From: Ectopseudomonas composti
GTDB taxonomy: Bacteria; Pseudomonadota; Gammaproteobacteria; Pseudomonadales; Pseudomonadaceae
Length of the DNA: 6,304 nucleotides
NCBI GenBank assembly: GCA_946886245.1
Contig: CAMPIF010000264.1
Span: forward strand, 1 to 6,304
Direction: 5' to 3'
The notes below the pieces were generated by a model. It worked only from the letters and a program-made list of their open reading frames with translations, searched no databases and had not been told where the DNA came from. Below, in pieces: positions 1 through 4,721 of this stretch. The position numbers and the translations under genes are program-made. Within the stretch, counting starts at the first letter, position 1. Every line of letters starts with the position of its first letter.

Positions 1-934
1 CATCACCACCGCCACGGGCGACACCCTGCTGCGCACCTATAGCCTGTCCAGCGCGCCGTCGGATGGCCAACTGCGTATCAGCGTCAAGGCGCAGGGCCTG
101 GTCTCGCGGCACCTGCACGAGCAGATCCGGGTTGGCGATGTGCTGGAAGTACGTCCGCCGCTGGGCAGCTTCACCCTTAATAGCGACACCAACCGGCCGC
201 TGGTGCTGATCGGTGCCGGTGTCGGCATCACGCCGTTGCTGTCGATGCTGCGCGAGCAGGTGGCGCTGAGGCAGGGCAAGCGCATCCATTTCTTCCAGGG
301 CGCGCGGACGCTGGGCGACCTGCCCTTCCAGGCCGAGCTGCGCGAGCTGGTGCAACGTGCGGGTGGCCTGCTGCAGGTTCACCGTGCCCTCAGTGCGCCG
401 GAGCAGGACGCAGTACTCGGGCGCGACTACGAGCAGCACGGGCGCATCGAGCTGGCGCAGATCAAGGCGGCGCTGTCGTTCGACGATTACGACTTCTACC
501 TGTGCGGCCCGGCCGCCTTTACCCAGGCGATTTACGACGGCCTGCGCGATCTGAACGTTGCCGACGCGCGCATCCATGCCGAGGCGTTCGGCCCCTCGAC
601 GCTGACGCGTCGCACGGATGGGCAGGGGACGACCTTCGTGCAGCCGCCAGCGGCAACCGAGCCGGTGCCGGTGTATTTCACCACCTCGAGCAAGGAAGCG
701 CGTTGGACGCCGGATAGTGGCAGCCTGCTGGAACTGGCGGAAAGTCGTGGCCTGACGCCCGAATTCAGCTGCCGTGGCGGTTCCTGCGGCACCTGCAAGA
801 CGCGCCTGGTCAGCGGCCAGGTGCATTACCCGAACCCGCCAGCCGAGTTGCCGGAGGGCGATAGTGTGCTGATCTGCTGCGCGGTGCCGGCACAGGGTGA
901 GGATGGCGTGCAACCCCTCGTGCTCGATCTGTGA
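1..934 (+). CDS. FAD/NAD(P)H oxidoreductase with C-terminal [2Fe-2S] ferredoxin domain (5' partial)
   Basis: This is the C-terminal 310 residues of a flavin reductase whose start lies left of the window; the frame is open from base 2 to the TGA at 932-934. Visible domains in order are the end of a ferredoxin-reductase FAD barrel (RTYSLSS, residues 11-17 of the visible part), an NAD(P)-binding domain (GAGVGITPLLSML from residue 71, later FYLCGPAAF), and a plant-type ferredoxin domain. The cluster ligands fit C-x4-C-x2-C at residues 257, 262 and 265, with the fourth in LICCAVP at 292; C293 is an extra neighbour. The reductase part resembles that of flavohaemoglobins (IHAEAFGP near its end). The order flavin-NAD-Fe/S is that of phthalate dioxygenase reductase and VanB-like enzymes, which pass electrons from NAD(P)H through flavin to the cluster and on to a partner. 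The missing N-terminus could carry another fused domain, so the substrate cannot be named. A GTG at 140 is internal to the domain and is not a start. Confidence 0.93.
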   Translation, partial: ITTATGDTLLRTYSLSSAPSDGQLRISVKAQGLVSRHLHEQIRVGDVLEVRPPLGSFTLNSDTNRPLVLIGAGVGITPLLSMLREQVALRQGKRIHFFQGARTLGDLPFQAELRELVQRAGGLLQVHRALSAPEQDAVLGRDYEQHGRIELAQIKAALSFDDYDFYLCGPAAFTQAIYDGLRDLNVADARIHAEAFGPSTLTRRTDGQGTTFVQPPAATEPVPVYFTTSSKEARWTPDSGSLLELAESRGLTPEFSCRGGSCGTCKTRLVSGQVHYPNPPAELPEGDSVLICCAVPAQGEDGVQPLVLDL

Positions 935-1245
935 GAGGGCCGAGTCGATGAGCATTCGATCTGAACGTCGTGACATCTGGCCAGATGGTGAAACAGGCGA
1001 TGTGCGCAACTCGCCTGGGCGTTACGAGCACGGCGAAATGGAGGTCGGCTATCTGGCGTCGCAGTTGTTGCTGTCGCGCGAGTTGCCCAGGCATGCACCT
1101 GAACGCTCGAGGTTCTGGCTGCATATGCTGCGGTGCCTGCGCTATTGGTCGGCGAGGGATTGTCGGGGCTTGCAGGCTGCTGGCGAGGGAGCGTCGGTGG
1201 CGCGGTTGAGGGCGCAGAGTGCGTTGGGCTGAGTGCTCGTCTGAA
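935..1245. other. gene-poor stretch after the reductase gene
   Basis: I see no gene that I trust here. One plus-strand frame runs from ATG 948 to TGA 1230-1232 (94 residues beginning MSIRSERRD). Its later codons are mostly G/C-ending, but the only ribosome site is a poor GAGAGG ten bases upstream, it has no recognisable motif, and it is rich in Arg, Leu and Ser as chance frames in GC-rich DNA often are. The stretch also holds a perfect 14-bp palindrome (974-987) and an imperfect 16-bp direct repeat at 1151-1166 and 1182-1197 (shared GGCGAGGGA and GTCGG, two differing bases between them). No terminator for the upstream reductase gene is obvious. Confidence 0.5.
974..987. repeat. perfect 14-bp palindrome CATCTGGCCAGATG
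   Basis: CATCTGG is followed immediately by its reverse complement CCAGATG, with no spacer. It lies 40 bases past the reductase stop codon. A palindrome of this length could be a dimeric regulator site, but no promoter elements or clearly real gene flank it, so the role is unknown. Confidence 0.4.
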
Positions 1246-1277
1246 GCTGTTGCCGTTTCGCTCGAAACGGCAACAGC
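1246..1277 (-). terminator. strong hairpin after the small minus-strand gene
   Basis: A perfect 15-base inverted repeat (GCTGTTGCCGTTTCG, two-base centre CT, CGAAACGGCAACAGC) begins six bases past the TAA of the minus-strand gene ending at 1284. In practice the innermost pair would open to give a 14-bp stem with a four-base loop. Placement right after a stop codon fits a transcription terminator. There is no T-run on the minus strand after the stem (it continues TTCAGACGAG), so it is not a canonical intrinsic terminator. It may instead act as an mRNA 3'-end stabiliser, and it may also stop plus-strand readthrough from the reductase gene. Confidence 0.6.
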
Positions 1278-1283
1278 CTCCGC

Positions 1284-1457
1284 TTAGCCTTGCGGCTGCG
1301 CGTCTTCCAGCGCTTTGCGGTAGGCATCGGCTTCGTCCTGAGACGGGAAGATACCGACCAGCTGTCCATTCTGGATCACGTCCCAGACGAGCATCCCCAT
1401 GGCACGGGCTTCACGGGAAAGGTGCTGGTGGTCACGTTCACGTACGATCACGTTCAT
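1284..1457 (-). CDS. small hypothetical protein, 57 residues
   Basis: I do not recognise the family. The product (MNVIVRERDHQHLSREARAM... to ...EDAQPQG) is small, charged and soluble, with no signal peptide, membrane segment or cysteine. The segment MLVWDVIQNGQLVGIFPSQD looks like a short beta-hairpin, and the following DEADAYRKALEDA like one helix. The start at ATG 1457 is chosen because GAGGAG sits 6 bases upstream; the same frame is open back to 1520, but those codons have no ribosome site and overlap the likely promoter. A strong hairpin follows the stop within ten bases, so the gene is probably a single transcription unit. Good ribosome site, terminator-like hairpin and G/C-ending codons support a real gene; function is unknown. 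Confidence 0.75.
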   Translation of the reverse strand: MNVIVRERDHQHLSREARAMGMLVWDVIQNGQLVGIFPSQDEADAYRKALEDAQPQG

Positions 1458-1500
1458 GCTGTCTCCTCGAAATGCGGATGCGGCGAAATGTCGCGGTTCG

Positions 1501-1530
1501 TTTATACACTTCGTTAGCAAGCTAATTAAA
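1501..1530 (-). promoter_or_regulatory. candidate sigma-70 promoter of the small gene
   Basis: Read on the minus strand, TATAAA at 1506-1501 is a good -10 element about 43 bases before the ATG at 1457, which would give an untranslated leader of roughly 35-40 bases containing the GAGGAG site. The best -35 at 17-18 bp spacing is poor (TTAATT or TTTAAT, three matches to TTGACA), suggesting a weak or activator-dependent promoter. The local AT-richness contrasts with the flanking coding DNA. Confidence 0.4.
1514..1525. repeat. 12-bp inverted repeat TTAGC-AA-GCTAA in the promoter spacer
   Basis: Five-base arms TTAGC and GCTAA are separated by AA. The repeat falls between the candidate -35 and -10 elements of the small gene, where a repressor or activator dimer could act. 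It is short enough to occur by chance in AT-rich DNA. Confidence 0.35.
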
Positions 1531-1548
1531 CCGGAGATTTAGCAAAGG

Positions 1549-1574
1549 ACTGTTCTTTTAATGCAACGAACAGT
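1549..1574. repeat. inverted repeat ACTGTTC-N12-GAACAGT followed by a T-run
   Basis: Seven-base arms at 1549-1555 and 1568-1574 enclose a 12-base AT-rich loop. On the plus strand it is followed by TGGGTTTTTATT, so it could be a weak plus-strand terminator; on the minus strand it would sit about 95-115 bases upstream of the small gene. No plus-strand gene ends here, so the role is open. Confidence 0.35.
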
Positions 1575-1676
1575 TGGGTTTTTATTCGGTCGTTTCCTGT
1601 CTGGGACGTTTTGAATCATCTTGAAATATTCAGTGGTAAGGATTGGGCCGGAAACTCTGTTTCAGGTCTTTCCGAA

Positions 1677-1784
1677 TTACTGACGACCGTACTGCTGGCG
1701 ATATTTCGCAGGTGTCAACCCGGTCAGCGCCTTGAACATGCGCCGCAGATTGGCCGGGCTGCTGAAGCTGAAGTTCTGCGCGGC
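1677..1784 (-). pseudogene. C-terminal remnant of an AraC-family regulator
   Basis: The 35 sense codons immediately after the oxidoreductase stop codon, in the same reading frame, encode a segment ending at TAA 1679-1677. It contains NFSFSSPANLRRMFKALTG and then LTPAKYRQQYGRQ. This matches the end of the AraC-type DNA-binding domain: the second helix-turn-helix (usually GFSSxxNLRRxFKxxTGxTP) followed by the conserved YR near the C-terminus. The first helix-turn-helix, the sensor domain and any start codon or ribosome site are absent; upstream is the oxidoreductase gene. I infer that a deletion removed most of an araC-like gene that once stood downstream of the oxidoreductase and left its tail. 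The well-kept sequence suggests the loss is recent. Translation by stop-codon readthrough is conceivable but unsupported. Confidence 0.75.
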
Positions 1785-3020
1785 TTACTGCACCGCGCGT
1801 CTCTCCATCCGCCGCCGATATTGGCGAGTACGGAAGAGGTCTTTCACCTGCTGCGTCACCAGCGCCCACAAGGGGGATACGCCGGGCTGGGTATCCCGGC
1901 CCTGGCTGAGCTTGTGCAGCTGATACTTCACCACCGCCATATTGGCCAGCGAGGCCAGCACCTTGTTGTTCCAGGTGATCGGCGGCAGCTGGGGGGCGCT
2001 GCCGAGGCCGAGCTGCCAGTCACGCGGCAGGTTCGGGTCGATGGCCAGGGCCGTGCCGATGCCGACCATCTCGATGCCGCTATCGAGTACCTGTTGTGCA
2101 ACGGGTGCACGTCGGATACCGCCCGTGACCATGATCGGCATGTTCGCCACTGCACGAATCTCACGGGCGAACTCCAGGAAGTAGGCTTCGCGCGCCAGGG
2201 TGCGGCCATCGCGGGCCTGGCCCTGCATGGCCGGCGCCTCGTAACTGCCGCCGGACAGCTCGACCAGATCCACATTCAGTCCATTAAGTAGGCGCACCAC
2301 CTGCTGCGCGTCCTCGGCGCTGAAACCGCCGCGCTGGAAGTCTGCCGAGTTGAGCTTGACCGCCACGGCGAAGCCCGGTGACACCACGGTACGCACTGCC
2401 TTGACGATCTCCAGCAGCAGGCGCGCGCGGTTTTGCAGCGAGCCGCCCCATCGGTCGTTGCGCTGGTTGGTCAGTGGCGACAGAAACTGGCTGAGCAGGT
2501 AGCCGTGCGCCGCGTGGATTTCCACGCCCGTGAAACCGGCCTGCTCGGCCAGGCGCGCAGTGCGGGTGAAGCGCTCGATCACGTCCTGAATGACTGCCGG
2601 GGTCATTTCCCGCGGTGTGGCGAAACGCTTGGACAGGTTGCCCAGCTCTAGCGCTACGGCCGAAGGCGCCCAGGTTGGCTGGCCCAGGTTGGACTGCATC
2701 TGCCGGCCAGGATGGTTGATCTGCAGCCAGAATTGCGCCCCCTTGGCGCGGCCGATACGGGCCCAGCGCTCGAATCGCGCCAGCTGTTCGTCGTCTTCCA
2801 GCACCACGCCACCCGGCCCGGTCATGGCGCGGCTGTCGACCATCACGTTACCGGAGATGAGCAGGCCGGCGCCGCCCTCGGCCCAGGCCTGATAGAGACG
2901 CATCAGGTGCTCGGACGGTGCGTGGTTGGCATCCGCCATGTTCTCTTCCATCGCCGCCTTGGCGATGCGGTTGGGCAGGGTCGAACCATTGGGCAGGACA
3001 AGGGGATCGAACAGGGTCAT
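1785..3020 (-). CDS. NADH:flavin oxidoreductase, Old Yellow Enzyme family (ene-reductase type)
   Basis: The 411-residue product is a cytoplasmic FMN-dependent TIM-barrel enzyme of the Old Yellow Enzyme family, members of which reduce activated C=C bonds (enones, nitro compounds) with NAD(P)H. Visible family motifs are PNRIAKAAM at 16-24, the flavin-contacting QINHPGRQ at 100-107, HAAHGYLLSQFLSP at 169-182 (substrate-binding H169 and H172, proton-donor Tyr expected at Y174), NDRWGG at 188-193, and the FMN-phosphate region VTGGI at 298-302 with GIGTALAIDP after it. It is single-domain: there are no cysteines at all, so it lacks the 4Fe-4S and extra flavin domain of dienoyl-CoA reductases. The start at 3020 is chosen for the AGGAAG ribosome site 6 bases upstream and because MTLFDPLVLPNG is the normal family N-terminus; the frame's ATG at 3068 lies inside the promoter. 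It lies downstream of the merR-like gene in the same direction, with its own MerR-type promoter. The physiological substrate is unknown. Confidence 0.95.
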   Translation of the reverse strand: MTLFDPLVLPNGSTLPNRIAKAAMEENMADANHAPSEHLMRLYQAWAEGGAGLLISGNVMVDSRAMTGPGGVVLEDDEQLARFERWARIGRAKGAQFWLQINHPGRQMQSNLGQPTWAPSAVALELGNLSKRFATPREMTPAVIQDVIERFTRTARLAEQAGFTGVEIHAAHGYLLSQFLSPLTNQRNDRWGGSLQNRARLLLEIVKAVRTVVSPGFAVAVKLNSADFQRGGFSAEDAQQVVRLLNGLNVDLVELSGGSYEAPAMQGQARDGRTLAREAYFLEFAREIRAVANMPIMVTGGIRRAPVAQQVLDSGIEMVGIGTALAIDPNLPRDWQLGLGSAPQLPPITWNNKVLASLANMAVVKYQLHKLSQGRDTQPGVSPLWALVTQQVKDLFRTRQYRRRMERRAVQ

Positions 3021-3048
3021 GGGCGCTTCCTCGGTTGAGTCAGTGCCG

Positions 3049-3079
3049 ACCTTAACTTTAAAGTTCACTTTAATGTCAA
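3049..3079 (-). promoter_or_regulatory. MerR-type 19-bp-spacer promoter of the oxidoreductase gene
   Basis: On the minus strand, TTGACA (3079-3074) is a perfect -35 and TAAGGT (3054-3049) a -10, separated by exactly 19 bp. The spacer holds a perfect palindrome, TTAAAGT-GA-ACTTTAA (3073-3058), starting right after the -35 and ending 3 bp before the -10. This is the geometry of the mercury operon promoter, where an overlong spacer blocks RNA polymerase until the MerR dimer untwists it; the -10 hexamer is also the one I recall for that promoter. Transcription would start near 3042, giving a leader of about 20 bases with the ribosome site. A 5-bp GC hairpin (GGGCG-TGCT-CGCCC, 3081-3094) lies just upstream of the -35. 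Confidence 0.88.
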
Positions 3080-3173
3080 TGGGCGTGCTCGCCCACTAAC
3101 GTTCCGAGTCTGCATATGGCCGTGAGTCGTGCAGATGGGGTGCGGTGCAGTGCGTTCGAAGGTGGAAAGGGTC

Positions 3174-3626
3174 TCAGGTGCGCCCACGGATTTTGCCGGC
3201 AGGTCTGGGTAGCTCGCTCGTCTCGCCCAGGTTCATCTTCGACAGCACCCGCTTGGCGTTGGTGGCGCAGTCGATATCGTCCGGTTTGCTTTCGATCTCG
3301 TCGATCAGTGCCAGCAGGTGCGCCTTGCTCTGCGCGAGGCGCTGCTCCAGCGCTTCGATGTCCTTCACTTTTACCTGCAGGGTATCGAGCAGCTTGCCGT
3401 GTTCCCACTGCGCCAGATCCTGCGGCAGCAGGGTGCGCAACTCGTCCAGGCTGAAGCCGGCCTGCTGTGCGGTGGTGATCAGGTTGAGCACCAGCACGGC
3501 CTGTTCCGGGTAACTGCGATAGCCGTTGGCTTGGCGCTCCACCAGCTTGAGCAGGCCGATACTTTCGTAGAAGCGAATGCGCGAGGCCGCAAGGCCTGTG
3601 CGCTGCGCGAGTTCGCCGATCTTCAT
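3174..3626 (-). CDS. MerR-family transcriptional regulator
   Basis: The 150-residue product has the MerR plan: an N-terminal winged helix-turn-helix (MKIGELAQRTGLAASRIRFYESIGLL, residues 1-26, then NGYRSYPEQAV), a second helical region (AGFSLDELRTLLP, 56-68), and a long coiled-coil dimerisation helix (about 77-113, KVKDIEALEQRLAQSKAHLL). The C-terminal tail after residue 115 is short, with one cysteine, C120. That rules out the SoxR four-cysteine cluster and the three-cysteine mercury site, and makes metal sensing unlikely, so the signal is probably organic or a single-thiol reaction. It precedes the oxidoreductase gene in the same direction by 153 bp, and the intervening promoter has MerR-type geometry, so this protein is very likely its activator. 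The ribosome site is weak (GGTGAT about 10 bases before ATG 3626), consistent with low expression. An 18-bp palindrome upstream suggests autoregulation. Confidence 0.93.
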   Translation of the reverse strand: MKIGELAQRTGLAASRIRFYESIGLLKLVERQANGYRSYPEQAVLVLNLITTAQQAGFSLDELRTLLPQDLAQWEHGKLLDTLQVKVKDIEALEQRLAQSKAHLLALIDEIESKPDDIDCATNAKRVLSKMNLGETSELPRPAGKIRGRT

Positions 3627-3660
3627 CTGGGTGTATCACCGTGGCAGGGGCGTTGAGTTC

Positions 3661-3678
3661 AAGGTTAACTTTAACCTT
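3661..3678. promoter_or_regulatory. 18-bp palindrome upstream of the MerR-family gene (probable operator)
   Basis: AAGGTTAA-CT-TTAACCTT is a perfect inverted repeat with 8-base arms, centred about 43 bases upstream of the regulator's ATG. It shares the 10-mer TTAACTTTAA with the oxidoreductase promoter (3052-3061 there, 3665-3674 here), so the same regulator probably binds both. Unlike that promoter, I cannot place convincing -35 and -10 hexamers around it in either direction, so it may be a simple repressor site for the regulator gene. It also lies in the divergent gap before the plus-strand solute-binding protein gene. Confidence 0.7.
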
Positions 3679-3782
3679 CGGCTCTGGCCATGAGGCTGCA
3701 ACACCGGCATAGCGTCTATGCTTGCCGAGCCACCCTGATCAGAGCCGCTCTTGAACCGCATCCCCTCCAGCAGGTACAGCCC

Positions 3783-4517
3783 GTGAAGCACTCGATACTC
3801 ATCGCCGCGCTGCTCTGCCTGCTGATGGGGGCGCTTGCCAAGGCCGAGACGTATCAGCTCGTCACCGAGGAGTGGGCACCCTACAACTACCGGGAGAACG
3901 AGCAGATCACCGGCATGGCCACGGAAGTGGTGCGGGCCATCATGGCGCTGACCGGCGACGACTTCGAGATCAGGATGAGACCCAGCATGCGCGCCACTCG
4001 CGTGCTGCACACTCAGCCCAGAACCATCATGTATTCGCTGTTTCGCACGCCTGAGCGAGAGCCTTTGTTCAAATGGGTCGGGCCCATCGCCGAGGAGTCC
4101 ATCTATCCCTACCAGTTGGCCGCTGCAGCGCAGCCGATCCACACGCTGGAGCAATTGCTGAATGCCCCGCGCATCACCACCCGGCACGCAGGCCTGGTGC
4201 CCACGATGCTGGCTTCGATGGGGTTCGACAACCTCGACACGAGCGCAACGGAGAGCGAGCAGCTCTACCGCATGCTGTTGGCCGGTCGCACCGAGGTCAT
4301 CATCGGCGACACCGACGCCGGCGTGGCCTACTACAGTCGCCGGTTGAACATCACTCCCGACACGATGCGCCGAGTCCCCATCGAGCTGTATCGCTCATCG
4401 CTGTACATCGCTTTCAGTCGTGACAGTGACGATGACCTGGTAGCCAACTGGGCCAGAGCGCTCGAGCATCTGCGCGAAACGGGTGAGCTGGAGCGCATTC
4501 ATGGCCGCTATCGGTAA
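3783..4517 (+). CDS. periplasmic solute-binding protein (SBP_bac_3 / amino-acid-type family)
   Basis: The 244-residue product starts with a classical signal peptide: positive KH, hydrophobic ILIAALLCLLMGAL, and a likely cleavage after AKA at residue 21 (mature ETYQL...). The mature part matches small orphan members of family 3 solute-binding proteins: TEEWAPYNYRENEQITGMATEV at 28-49, MYSLFRTPERE and FKWVGPI at 83-102, and a second-lobe segment GRTEVIIGDTDAGVAYY at 168-184. The GTG start at 3783 is preferred because it places the signal peptide at the N-terminus; its ribosome site (AGGT) is weak. An ATG at 3690 in the same frame would add 31 residues without a usable signal and is less likely. 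No permease or ATPase genes are adjacent, so it may serve a distant transporter or be a stand-alone binding protein. The ligand cannot be told; amino acids are the family's commonest ligands. Confidence 0.87.
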   Translation: MKHSILIAALLCLLMGALAKAETYQLVTEEWAPYNYRENEQITGMATEVVRAIMALTGDDFEIRMRPSMRATRVLHTQPRTIMYSLFRTPEREPLFKWVGPIAEESIYPYQLAAAAQPIHTLEQLLNAPRITTRHAGLVPTMLASMGFDNLDTSATESEQLYRMLLAGRTEVIIGDTDAGVAYYSRRLNITPDTMRRVPIELYRSSLYIAFSRDSDDDLVANWARALEHLRETGELERIHGRYR

Positions 4518-4560
4518 TCCCTCATACCGCTGAGCGGTGGTCACCCGCCGCGCAGCGAAA

Positions 4561-4577
4561 CCGCAGTGACGCTGCGG
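4561..4577 (+). terminator. possible terminator hairpin after the solute-binding protein gene
   Basis: CCGCAG-TGACG-CTGCGG forms a 6-bp GC-rich stem with a five-base loop, 43 bases past the stop codon. A second short palindrome, ACCGCT-G-AGCGGT, lies closer (4526-4538). Neither has a T-run on the plus strand, so intrinsic termination is uncertain. The rest of the 4518-4634 gap shows nothing else I can name. Confidence 0.3.
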
Positions 4578-4634
4578 GCCAGCCTGCGCTAGCCGACGCC
4601 TCTCATCTCGCACAAGCAAAGGCATGTGCTTTTG

Positions 4635-4664
4635 CCGACAGCTCGCACCGAGACTGCATACAAT
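4635..4664 (+). promoter_or_regulatory. candidate sigma-70 promoter of the 161-residue hypothetical gene
   Basis: CCGACA (4635-4640, four of six matches to the -35 consensus) and TACAAT (4659-4664, five of six matches to the -10) are separated by 18 bp. Transcription would start near 4671, leaving a leader of about 50 bases before ATG 4722. The 204-bp gap after the previous gene makes an independent promoter expected. Confidence 0.5.
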
Positions 4665-4721
4665 GGGCGCCTGATCATTCCAGGCCATCAACATGGCTGC
4701 AGCAACCAAGGAACCCGCCTT

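Noticed and set aside
1549..1574. LexA (SOS) box
   Set aside because: The arms contain CTGT and ACAG, but these are 16 bases apart rather than the eight of the classical box.
1611..2291. 226-residue plus-strand open frame
   Set aside because: It is antisense to the oxidoreductase gene and the AraC remnant, whose frames carry clear family motifs. Its product has no recognisable motif.
3021..3068. Upstream ATG at 3068 for the oxidoreductase
   Set aside because: It would lie within the promoter spacer upstream of the predicted transcription start, and the family N-terminus begins at the 3020 start, which has a ribosome site.
3174..3626. SoxR or a mercury-sensing MerR
   Set aside because: There is only one cysteine (C120); the four-cysteine SoxR cluster and the three-cysteine mercury site are absent.
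3076..3639. 187-residue minus-strand open frame overlapping the MerR-family gene
   Set aside because: It is the same strand in a different frame; the 3174-3626 frame encodes the MerR helix-turn-helix and coiled coil.
3783..3846. Lipoprotein signal (lipobox) in the solute-binding protein
   Set aside because: The only cysteine (C12) sits inside the hydrophobic core as ALLCLL without the small residue before it; AKA then E fits ordinary signal peptidase I cleavage.
3636..4187. 183-residue minus-strand open frame
   Set aside because: It overlaps the solute-binding protein gene on the other strand and has no recognisable motif; a shadow of G/C-ending codons.
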